Below, piece after piece: positions 35,263 to 45,890 of a DNA stretch of 64,000 bases. This DNA comes from Paramyrothecium sp. XJ0827 (lineage: Eukaryota; Ascomycota; Sordariomycetes; Hypocreales; Stachybotryaceae), in NCBI GenBank assembly GCA_020881915.1, contig JAJFPB010000006.1:3472001-3536000 (forward strand). Reading direction: 5' to 3'. How positions within the stretch are numbered: the stretch's first letter is position 1; each line of letters opens with the position of its first letter. Under the pieces are notes generated by a model, which saw only the letters and a list, made by a program, of their open reading frames with translations, ran no database searches and was not told the origin of the DNA. The translations under genes were made by a program, and so were the position numbers.

Positions 35263-36553
35263 TTACAGGTTACCCCCGCGCGAAGCCGCGCCGGGAGGCA
35301 TCCGGATCCCCATGGACCTAAGCTCGGCGCCCGCACCGGCGCCACCGGCAGGCCTGGCGACCACGTCGTCGACCCTCGCCCGCTGCAGGGAGAAGGCCGG
35401 CGTCACCCAGGCGCGGCACGCGCACTTGAAGCCCTTCCAGTCGTACCTGCCGACGGCAGCGCCGCACCTCGCGTTAGGGCAAAGCAGCCGCCCGTTGAGC
35501 GAGCCCTTCTCCAGTTCCCCACGCATCCAGCTCAGCGGCTCGACGAAGAAGTGCGGGCACGGCTGCGGGGGCGGGGCCTTATTGGCTGCGTCGGGTGACG
35601 CTTGCGCCTTGTGGTCGTGGATGAAGGGGGCGGTGGCTAGCGTGCGCCGGCACTTCTTGCATCGCAGGCTCAAGCCTGCCTCATCGCCGGGCTGGTGGCG
35701 CCTCTCTTCGTCCTCGAACCGTAGACGCGAGGGCGCCTGGCCGACCGCCAGGTGCTCGTCGACCTCGCGCTTGTAAGCCCAGCGCTGGTAGACGGGGTGC
35801 GCCTCGACGTCATCCGGGCAGCCCATGGCCCACCACAGGCCCAGCTGCTCCATGAAGCCCGGGTTTGGCTCGGCCATGGGCCGCGTGCGCTGAATAAACG
35901 TGAGGGCTGCATGGACAGCCCCTTCCGCCGTGTCCTTGCGCGACCGGTTGCCGGCAGGCTGAGACGTCGATGACGGGCCGGAGGGGTCTGAGACTGACGT
36001 GGGTACGATGTTGGGGTCGAAGCGGTTCGGGTACCGCCAAAGGAGATAAGCAATCGTCACCGAGACAGACCGAGATTTGCCCGCCGCGCAGTGCACAAAG
36101 ACGCCGCCTTGCTTGCCCGTGAGGCCCAGGCCCTGCATGCTGCCCTCCAGGCCGGCGGCTTCATCGCCCGCAGGCTCTGGAGCATTGGCCAGCGGCTCTG
36201 CAGCGCCCGCACCTCTGAGACCTTCGTCGATGAATCTGACAGCGCGAGGAAGCTCGACGAGCAGGTTTGCGTCGTCGACATCATCAATGTCGATGATGAG
36301 GTGCTTGAAATCCTTGCCGTACTCGCTCCACGGCTCGTCCTTGAAGTTCTTCAAGTCCTTGGGGCTGAAGCCCACCACGGAAAGGACATGCGTGATGCGC
36401 CGCTCAGTCAGCGAGTCGGCTCGGCGCAAAGCCCACAAACTGTTCAGATACACCGTTAGTCTGAAGACATGAGGTTAGGGGGGGGGGGAGCACAGGGCTC
36501 ACTCACCCGCCCACGAAGAGCTCATCCTGGCCGTCTATCCTGCTCAGCGCCAT
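35263..36553 (-). CDS. yvh1: Dual-specificity phosphatase Yvh1 with C-terminal zinc domain (two exons, 407 aa)
   Basis: Exon 1 (36553-36507, MALSRIDGQDELFVG) joins exon 2 (36439-35263) across a 67-bp intron (GTGAGT donor). The join restores VGGLWALRRADSL, the conserved start of the phosphatase fold. The active-site loop is HCAAGKSRS (H132, C133, R139), with candidate general acids in DIDDVDDAN near residues 67-72. An insertion (about 90-125) precedes the loop. The C-terminal half carries the Yvh1 zinc-binding domain: CKKC (about 276-279), CPHFFVEPL (about 310-318), a CPNARC pair and a final CAC. Yvh1/DUSP12 releases Mrt4 from pre-60S ribosomal particles and influences sporulation and virulence in fungi. 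The zinc domain, more than the phosphatase activity, is needed for the ribosomal role. An alternative acceptor 21 bases upstream stays in frame and would add seven residues. Confidence 0.94.
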
Positions 36554-39500
36554 CTCGACGATGCTGCTCTTGAGAAGCTCCAGCTCTCCCGGCTCGAAGC
36601 GATGGCCAAGCTCTTCCCACACCTGCGGCCGCGTGTCTGCCGCGTCCTCTTCCTGGTGATTCTGTGACCGTGCCAGCCCGCCGACACGACTTTTGTCCAC
36701 CCTGGTGCGAGAGTGTGGGACTTTTTGTGCAGAGCGCCACAACAACTGCACAGTTTGTACGTAGTTGCTCACTAGTTGTACCCGAAGAAATTCTAGTTAG
36801 AGCTGTTTTAGCAATGATAAAATGCAAGTTTGAGGGCCTCGGTAAGTCGCAACAAGCGCTCAGCATGAGAGTGAGTCGATGTATCAAACGATGGAAATTT
36901 TGGTTTGCCCCTCCATCGAAATCCCCATATCCAGGCACCTACCCCTCCGCACCGCCACATAAGGAGATTTACGCCACACCATATCCTCCGCCTCATCACC
37001 AGTCCCCATGTTGTGGTCCTTATAGCACCACCTCATGTTCGCACGAAGACGGAGCTCATCTGAGGGTTGCACGTTATGATGCGTCATATCTTACCTCATC
37101 TCATCGAACTCCTGATAGTCTCAGGTATCTTCACGTAAGCCGATGTAGTTTATGGAGTTTCAGAGCCCTCACGCTGCAGCTCCGGTGCTCGGCTCCGTGA
37201 TCCATGCTTCCATCCATTCGTACATCATCCTCTCCTTTTACTTTCAGCCCTAGATCTAGCCCCCGGCTTGACAACCAGCCATCAAGATCCAGCACTATCT
37301 TGCACATTCACTCCAACAGCCCGCACGCCGTCTAACGTCCCTTAGGGTTAACACGAAAAGAACGAAACGCCACCGACGGGGCGCTCGCCTCGCTTCTGCG
37401 CTTCAGCTCCCTCAGGTGGGGGACCCCTTCGACGATGGGCCGGCCATTTTCCAAGTTTTCCTCCTTGCGAGCACCCCCTTCATCGTTGTCTATAACCTCA
37501 GCTTCAAGCCCCCAAAACTAGCATGACGGTGTTGTCTTCCCCCGGTAGTTCCTTCGATCGTTGGTCTCTGATATGCCTTGTTAGTGCGAGAGGACCCCAG
37601 CCTCGCAAGCCATCGTACGACGGTGACACTGGCCGGTAGGCTAATTAGCACACGAATGCCCTGATTCGGCTCCAACTACCGGGACCCGGGACATGTCAAG
37701 CCTTCTTCTTTCCCTCGTGGGCCCACGGACCTGGAGTTCCCTCCCTGAACGATCTTTGCACCATCCAATGCCATTTCACTCTCGTCTTAGAGCCCGGGCT
37801 AGGCGTCTCGTCTTGACTAGGACCATGCTCGAGGACACCTGCTTGATGACTCGGACTGTAGCGCCTTCGTCTCCCCTTCCCATGTCTAGTTTGAAACTGA
37901 GAACCCAGCTTGGGGTATTTCCTGCTTGCATGCCCCCGTTCGTCCAAGTCTTTAGCAAGCCACGGGCCCATCAAGCTGAACGGCCAAATGTTAAATCACG
38001 GCCCCGCAAACGACGCCATACACTAACTAGCAGCGCCAGCAGTTGGGACGGCCTAGGGGAAAGCCAATTGCTTCCCACTCTCGCACGGGCATCTGGTCCT
38101 TGATTGAGGCCATTTCCAGATAGACATGTTGGGAGCTGGGGTCATCATCCTATTGTAAGCCGAAGGTTTCCATCTGCCGATGCTTGTCCGCCCTCGCACG
38201 TTGTTTGTCTGCCTCTCGAGGCAGGATTGCGCCCGAGGCAGAATCCCAATGATCGCAGCATCACGGCGGGACCCACGTCCTACCGAGTTTGCCGACGACG
38301 GCCAAGGTGCTACTAGGCATGGCGACACCCGAAAAGGGCTACATCACCACAGACGCACATTAGTCCAGAACTGTGCGGCGGGAAGGGCGTGAACCGAAGT
38401 TGCTTTTCCTTCCTCACTTCCTCACCGGCAACGTCTTTTTTAGCTTGGGCCAACAAATAAAATAAAATAAAATAATAATCATAACAATAGGGCGCAAAGC
38501 TCCGCCGTTGGCACGTGGCAAAGCCGTTCCAAGACACTTTTGTTTTTGGTCACAGCCACAACAGCGCTGTACCCCGTCTCCCACATCATCAGCAGACGGC
38601 AGGCGTGCGCAACGAGACCGGAACAAGGAAGACAGTATCCGTAGCCAGGGCTTAAAAGGGAAGAAGGAGGAGAAAAAAAAAGAAAGAAAAAGAAATAAAG
38701 AGGCTTTTCTTGGCCGGCCCCGTCTAGACGGACCACTGACTAACAGAGAACAAACCGTTGGGCGTGGGAAGCGGGCGTTTTCTGCACAAGGACGTAACCC
38801 CAGTGTCGCATCGAATATATTGGCTCGAGGCTCCAAGACAACTACGCTACACTACGGCTACTACCGTACCGTACCTTCAAGCCTTCTTCTCATTATTGGC
38901 TGCGCCCATACAGTAGTTCCTCCGTAAGTCGTCCACTAGCCCGAGCACATTGGGTATCCCAACATTGGCCCAGCCCTCCAGTCATATCGCTTTCCCTCGT
39001 CGATGCCGGGCAATGTTCGAAATTTTCCCAAGACACAGCAAGACAGCAAAGCCACACCCGGCGAGCGCGGTCGCAAGCCCCCCCCTCCCCTCCGCTTCCG
39101 CTTCCACGCCAGCCCCAGCCCACCCACCAATGGGGCCCAAAGCCATGCCGACGCATCAGGACAGGGGTCAAGGTTGGCTGCAGCCAATACCTTCAGCCCA
39201 GCCAGGCTCTTCCCGTTGGTCTGTCCAGACTTCTGCAGAAAAAGGAAACACTGTCAAAAAGCAACGACCAGCAGGGGAGGAGGGGGAAAAAAACAACTCC
39301 AATCCCTGCAAGGCGTGGTTGCGGAGAATCTCCCCATGTCTCTCTTTTTTTTCATTCTTCCAGCGGGTGTAAGTGCCTGCTGAAAGCAATATACCCACAT
39401 GGCCTCGATAGGCTACCGATGCCTGTCTCGAATATGGATCCCTCCCCAGGCCAGTGGCGAGTGTAGTATTCGGCGAGTCTCGTGAGCCATTCAGGTACCA

Positions 39501-41052
39501 TCGGGCCCAGGGGGTGCTGAGATGGATGCTCCCACGGTATGGACCGGGGGGAGCGGAGAGGGCAAGGACGAGAGGGCCGGCCGTCATTCTTCTGTGAGGG
39601 GGAGCCTCTCCCCAATAATCAAGCAAAATACGTCGTACAGCATCGAACCGGGTCGATAATGACAGAGCCTGCAGGCCGACAACGCGCGCACAGCAAGCAA
39701 GGGCACGTTCCCGCCACGCAGCCCACGCGCGCGCAAGGATAACCGTGTCCTCCCCTCTTCCCTTGCGGACTCTCGGGTTCCTTCTAGAAGCACGCACCAA
39801 GATAAAACCCTCTAGGGACCGTAGCCAAACAGAAGGCAGAGGCCAGCATCTGACAAGATGGTCTGCCTGGCAAGAAGTGGGGTCTAGTTCGTGTAGGGGA
39901 GACGAGAGCCATCGCCATGTCACGCCCTGCCTGGAAGCAACGCACTTCGGCAGCACGCGGGCCATGCACCTCGAAAACGGAGACCCAAAGTACCGCCGCG
40001 TTGGGTCCCTCGCCTCGCTTGGAGAAACCGGCATGGTTGGCGACGAAGCCTCGCTGGCACCTCACCTAAGAAACAAAAGCTGGTCAGGTCAGTAAACGGA
40101 GCGAGCGCATGCCCCTGCCCTTGCATGTGCGTCACGAATGAACAAGAGAGAGTGAGAGACAAGTCTGTTTTGAAGTGTGGGTGGAAGTCGGCATGCCGCA
40201 CTTCCAGCCGCAAGAACGTTTCTCATTTGATATTTCCTTTGTTTTTTTGTGTGTCTTCTAAAGTACCTCTCCATGTGCCATGCCATACCCACCCTTTCCG
40301 TGTCCCGGTTTGGGGGTAGGGTGTGGCAGGTTCTGCATCGAGCCATTCATTGCAGGTTCGTTTGATCTTGTACGACTGCCTCCCAGCAGATCCATGTTCC
40401 TTTCCCTCCCTGATCTGCCTTGCTCATCCTTCCCCCCCTTGGTGCTCCGTGACCCCGGTCATGGAACGTTGCCAGAAGAAAGGAATGGGGGGAAAAAACA
40501 AAGAGGCCTGCCAACGCTCACACGCAGTGAGACGATATGATAATGCAACATGAAAATCCAACGAGAACAGTCCAATTGCTGCCGCCTAATTTTGTCATTT
40601 CGGACCTTCTCCCCGCACGCAGTGGGTATCGCCTCTTCCCCTTCCCGTCTTCCAATGGGCGCTTTTTCTTCCTGTCGCAAATGCAGCTCAGCCCCCCTTC
40701 TGCACCACCTCTTTAGTAGCCTTCCGTGTAACGGGCTTGAGTAATCCTCTCGAAACCTTGTCGTGCCGGAACGCCTTAGGATAATGTGAAAAGTGAATAA
40801 AACAGTTTCGTTATTCGTCCATGTGTGTGAGATAACCCGAAATCGCGGTATGCTGGTAATGCTTAAAAACTCCCGCCAGATGTTGGTGTCTGCGCCGTGT
40901 ACTGCTCTAGTAAGCTGTTGCTGTGTCTCCTCAGACCATGGAATTATTCATGTCTCTAAAATTTCTTGCTCTTCTTCTTCTTCTTGTTGAAAGCCGACAC
41001 CGTCCAGGCTGATGACAGCCTCGTTTGGTTAAATCGTACATCGTTAGCCCCT
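36554..41052. other. Large gene-poor stretch (4.5 kb) between yvh1 and the zinc-finger gene
   Basis: No coding region is supported. The left end is the yvh1 promoter and the right end the zinc-finger 3' UTR. An ATG-started 288-codon frame on the minus strand (40034-39168) is the longest open frame outside accepted genes. Its Arg/Trp-rich composition and lack of motifs make it doubtful. Purine-rich runs occur at 38650-38705, and an AAATA microsatellite at 38455-38478. Confidence 0.5.
38455..38478. repeat. AAATA/AATAA pentamer microsatellite
   Basis: About four tandem copies of AAATA followed by AATAAT units. It is an AT-rich simple repeat in noncoding DNA. Confidence 0.7.
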
Positions 41053-43251
41053 CTACCTCGGGGTCGGGTCTTCCTCCAGCATACAGGCATTCTCCAGCAT
41101 ATTCGTCCACTTGCCGCTGGTGCCTGCGTGGCTGTGTTTGAGATGTTGGCGGAAGTGGTCCGCGCGGTAAAACTTCTTGCCCGAGTTGCACTCGCCAAAC
41201 TTGTGAACCTCCTGCAGGTGACGAATGCGCTCCTCCCAGTCCTCGTCAGTAGCGTGTCGCGGGGCGATACCGCCGCTCAGCGCTCCGTTGCCGGGGCCGC
41301 GTCCCGACCGCGGGAACTCATCGCCGCAGTAGCCGCATGTGTCGGCCTCGCCCGGGCGGTTCGTGGAGTCATGGAAGGCCCGATCGTAGCCCGCGAGCGC
41401 TGAGCACGACCACGAGTGGCGGCGGACATGGAGTGAGTTTTGGTGGCGCTCCGCCTCGTTCTTGTTCTTAAAACGGTTGCCGCAGAACGAACATTCGTAC
41501 TGCTTCTCAGCTTCGTGCGCGCTATGTGAAGAACCCCAGTTAGCTTCACATCCCCCACGTTCGGACATGTACAAAAGTGGAAATGCAGGCAGATCTGAGT
41601 AAGCACGAGCGCAGGGCTCAATTGAACGAGTCTGCTTACGGCTTGGTGCGACATGGCAGAAGGCAAGACCTTGCTGGGCAAAGCTGAAAAGAGAGAGAGA
41701 GGGGGGGGGGGTTGGCAGGGGCGAAGAAGAAGCACGCAAAATGACTTACCTCAGCTCTTCAGCTGTTTCGAACTTCTTGGGCTTCTTGGGGCAGCAATCG
41801 CACATGTAGAATCCTTGCAGCTTTGACCCGGGCTTCTGAATGTCGTTCATTTTCCTAGGACTCGCCCCAGACACGGTTCGTGTGTGCACAGCCGATCTAC
41901 CAGAAATGGAGGTGCGCGGGCTAGCGTTGAGTGAGATGGACGTGGCGTACGGTGAGCTGCAGCTGGTGGGGGAGATACCACCGGGTGAGAAGCCGGCGAC
42001 GGGAGAGCGGCGTCCGAAAGAGTTGGTGGTTGTAGTAGTCGTCGTGGATGGCGCCATGGAAGCAGTAGACATGTACGAGTTGGATCGTGAAACGCTAGAC
42101 ATGGACGAGATGGACGAGCCTTGAGGAATCGTGGTGAGGCGAGGAATTGGCGACCCGCGGGAGCCAATGTCCCGACGACGGACAAAGTCACTAGGACCAG
42201 TGACGCCATGCATCATGTGGTCTTCCGAAGGGCTGGGTGCCCGGCGCTTCTGGCCGCAGGCCGAGTAGCCATCGTCGTTGTGCAAGCGCTTAAGCGAGAT
42301 GCTGTCGTCGATCTCCATATCCTCCGCGTAGTCGTAGCTTCCTTGCGTAGAGGTAGCGTCGTCGCTGTTGTTCCTCCTGCGGTGGTGAGGCGAGCGGTCC
42401 ATGTCGGAGCTGCCATTGGCGGAGCGCTGATCCGCTGGGAGGCCGTGGAAGGGCCCAGAAGTGGGCGAAACGGCCGAGTAGATGGGAGTGTCAGTGAAGC
42501 GGCCTGGTGACTCGAGTACGGAGCGGCTGTGGATGGGAAGCTGCACAGGCATGCTTAGAGAGGGGAGAAGGCGCGAGTCGGAGTTGCCGCGCGGCAGCAG
42601 CTCGGTGGCGGAGGAGCTGAGCAGGGAACGCGGTGGCGATCTATCGGTTGTCCGGATAGGGTTGAGCTTCTTCTTGAGGCTGTCACCGTGGAGGTCGGCA
42701 GGGGACTGAAAGTTGAACTTGTTGTGGTGAATGCCCTTGAATTCGGCCGGGACAGAATCGCGAGATCTATCAAGGCAGAGAGAGTGTTAGTGACAGGATT
42801 CTCCAAATGAACCAGGCTAGTGCCGCCAGTCATGGCCCAGGTACAGAGCGCGGGTGCGACAGGAGCAGTACCTATCGTGAGACATGCTCGCATATCCATC
42901 GTCGGGGTAATCGTGATCTCTTCTCTTGTAGTTGGGCCGGTCATCATATGAAGATATGAGGCTGCCGTAGTTGCTGCCAACGGAACCAAAGCCCCGTCTG
43001 CTCTTGGGCATGTCGTTGTGTTGAGGGTAGTGGTGGTGGCCGTGGTGGTGAGCTGGGTTGCCGAGAGGGAGCTGCGGCGGAGGCAGAGGTGGTGGAACGT
43101 CGAGCCGTGTCTCTGACCCGGGGATGGACATGGCAAGACTGCGACCCATTGACATGTCGGGAGGCCCTCGGAAGTGGTCGGCGGAGGGAGCTATTATACG
43201 AGGGAGGGCGGGAGCGTGGGCATGCTCCCGATATGAGGGAGCGAATGCCAT
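41053..43251 (-). CDS. C2H2 zinc-finger protein, probable transcription factor (three exons, 621 aa)
   Basis: Exons 43251-42872, 42766-41750 and 41521-41053 join in phase across introns of 105 and 228 bp. ATG 43251 (MAFAPSYREHAHAPALPRII) is the first ATG in this frame; the frame is open further upstream without one. The N-terminal two thirds are Ser/Pro/His-rich and disordered, with many RS/SP sites. From about residue 445: CDCCPKKPKKFETAEEL; then a canonical C2H2 finger (C476, C479, H492, H497; QYECSFCGNRFKNKNEAERH), a conserved HVRRHSWSCSAL block, a CGYCGDEF half-finger, and a final RADHFRQHLKHSH motif. The protein ends in EEDPTPR. This block arrangement is conserved across Pezizomycotina in proteins annotated only as C2H2 factors (sometimes odd-paired-like). 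DNA binding and nuclear location are inferred. A cryptic 44-nt exon may lie in the second intron. Confidence 0.88.
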
Positions 43252-44870
43252 TGCGAGGGAGGGCGAGATGGGGAGAGGAGAGAGAGAGGAGAGAGGGAGT
43301 TGTTGCTCGAGCCTGCTGATCGTATCCAAGGCGTGTTGTGTTGGTGGAGAATCGCTTGCAAGGCAACGATACGAAAGGGGGACCCAAGGACAGCTGAAGT
43401 GAGTTGGGAGAGACGGGAGCTGAGGTTCAGGCCGCCTGCACCGAACCCGTCATAAAGAAGGAAGGGAAGGAGTAGATATTGAAAGCTGGAGTATTGGTTC
43501 GGTAAGTGGAGGGCAAATCGAGCAGGATCCAGGATGTATAAACGCTGAGCTTCCTAGTCGTCCTTAAGGTAGGTGCCAGGGGGGGTGGGTGTGGGTGTGT
43601 GTGAGTCTGCGTGGTGTGCAGACGACGAACAACGCCGACGAGCTGTGGCGATGGTTTTTGGTGGGGTGTCCGTATAGGCGGCGAGTGGAGTGGGTGATGG
43701 CAGGGGATTGGGGAGGGGAGGGGACGGATGGGCGTGAGGATAAAGCAACAGCCGTAAGGGTCACGCCCAGGGCAGTGAGGGTGTGGACGAAAGGCAAAGC
43801 GACGAGGGTGGGGAGTCTTGGATGTGTGTGTGTGGGGATGGGGGAGGGAGAAGACCGAGGAGGATCCAAGAAGGAGTCGGTACGCAAGGGCACGGGTGTG
43901 TTTTGGCAGCAAGTAAGAGAGAGAGCGAGCGCACTCCCGAAGGGACAAAAATAAAACCGAAGAGCCGGCGACCGAGCGTGTCAGGAAAACAAGAGCGCGA
44001 AGCGAGTACAGGACAGTGAGGAGGTAAGGCAGCAACAAAAATGACAACCCCAAGGCGGAAATCGTACAGCGGCCAGTGCAGGGCAGGGCAGGGCAGAACA
44101 GTGATGTGAAGTGCAGTGACAAAAGAGCGCAAACAACCAACAAAAACCGGGGGTTCGGGAGGTAACCAAAGAGCTGGGCTTTGTGCGTTTGGTCGGCGTT
44201 GGTCTGCTCTAGCCTCTTCTTTCGCCCAGCTTCCAGCAGGGCAAAATTATAGTGCAAGCGCGGTAAAAAACGACGGGATACCGAGAGGCCGAACGTCTCT
44301 TGCAACGGGTCCCGGCTGCCCTGTACTTCTCTGGCTTCAGCGGCGGGCCGTAGGGCGGATTGTGGGCGCGCGGAACTTGGGGGCGCTGGCGGTTGATGAG
44401 TAAACAAGCTTCGGGTTTCAAGCCGTTCGGGATCGGCTTTGCCTGCCAAGGCCTTTAGGGTTTCGGTTGGCTTTTGGTTTTGGCTTCTTCTGGGAACGGC
44501 TGGGCCGAAGGGTGGAAGGGAAAGAAAAAAATGACGAGAGGTAAAAAGAAGAATGAATAGGAAACAGAAACGAAAGAGTAAAACTGTTGGCCCGGCCAAT
44601 CCACTCTCTCGGGACGCCGGTGCCAAGGACCGGCTTGGGACAGGCTCGTTTCCTTTTGGTTGTCCCGTTGGTTTTGTGGTCGTAGAAGAACCGGAGAGAA
44701 CGCCTTGCTTGTATGTATCTTCTGCCTTGTGTGTAGGCTGTGCGTGTGAGTGTGAACGAGAAGCCCGGCAATTGACAAAACAACGCCGGCGGGATGCCCT
44801 CCTCTTTCCCGGCGTACGAACCGATGGCTTTATTTTTTTAATTTTTTTAATCGCTCGTCTTTTCTCCTAG
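43252..44870 (-). promoter_or_regulatory. Long pyrimidine-rich leader/promoter of the zinc-finger gene
   Basis: On the sense (minus) strand this 1.6-kb stretch is strongly C/T-rich with many CCT, CCA and CTT runs. One frame stays open for about 400 codons (44626-43427) yet has no ATG until its last dozen codons. That fits a purine-depleted untranslated leader better than a gene. Long CT-rich leaders are common on fungal developmental regulators. Confidence 0.5.
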
Positions 44871-45245
44871 TGTCGCGCACTCCGTTGATCTTTGCAACTC
44901 CCCGGAGGCCCTCTGCCGAGCTATCTCCCGGATGCTCGCAGTGGGTGACGGAAGATGGCGTGGCAATCAAGAGTGGCTTGGTTTATCTCTCTCTTTCTCT
45001 CGGGGATTCAGCGAGGGATGGGGCCGCAGGGAGAGACAGGACTGGAAGCCAACGTCAAGGAATGAGGATACCCCAGGCCGTTTAAGAAGAGGGGGGAAGG
45101 GAGACGGGAGGAGAGCGGTATAGACAGCATGCCGTCACTGCAATCGGCAAAGCAAAGCAAACTTGCTTGGTAAGGCAAGCCAAGGTCGAACGAAGAGGTG
45201 AGGTCGCATAGCACAATCCACACACAAAGCTGCACACGCCGTAGA

Positions 45246-45290
45246 CCACCTTACATTTACCTTACCTTACATTGCCTTGCCTTACCTCTC
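45246..45290 (+). repeat. CCTTACATTTACCTTACC tract
   Basis: Alternating CCTTAC, TTACC and CCTTGCC units, of the same motif class as the tracts at 17.15 and 23.39 kb. Confidence 0.55.
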
Positions 45291-45860
45291 TCTCCATACA
45301 ACCCAAAGGCAGGGTGTCCCATATTGCAAGTTAGAACGCGCAGCACCACCACGGAAAGTGGGCGAGCGGGAGGACAGACAGGGCGCGCGTGTGTGCGTGT
45401 GTGTGCCGTGTCCATCCATGCCATGCGATATGTGAGAGGCACACGCAAATAAGACGCTCTGGCAAGCACCTCGTCCCGTCTCATTCTGCGCCTTTGCCTC
45501 GCATCCAGGAAACGCCCACGTTGAGGCTCGGCTCGAAATAGGTTTCAGGAATAAGCACCTTGGGCCACTCTACTGTACCTCAAACGTGGCAAAGACTTAC
45601 AGTACCATCTGACAGCAACCGGGCTTTTTTTCCGGTTTTGTTTTGCGTGTCCTTTGTATGCTTCGCTCTAGCGATTTCTGCTATGCCGTGGGCCGGTGTT
45701 TGCTGCGCGATCCTGATCGTCAAGCAGCACACACACGCCCCCCCCCCCCCCCTTCCTCCTCCTTCTCATCCCCTCTTCTGTGTTCCCTCCTCCCTTGGCT
45801 TCCCTTCGCCCAGCTGGGTACCACACCACCTGCTACCTCACCCCGTAAGGCGTAGGCTTA

Positions 45861-45890
45861 CAGGCAAGGCAAGGCAAGGTAAGGTAAGGT
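45861..45890 (+). repeat. GGCAA/GGTAA pentamer tandem
   Basis: About three copies of AGGCA merge into three copies of AGGTA. This is the complement-type version of the TACCT tracts and could extend and shrink by slippage. Confidence 0.65.

Noticed and set aside
43427..44626. 400-codon open frame as a gene
   Set aside because: Its first codon is TTG, no ATG occurs until near its end, and the sequence is low-complexity C/T-rich, so it reads as leader DNA.
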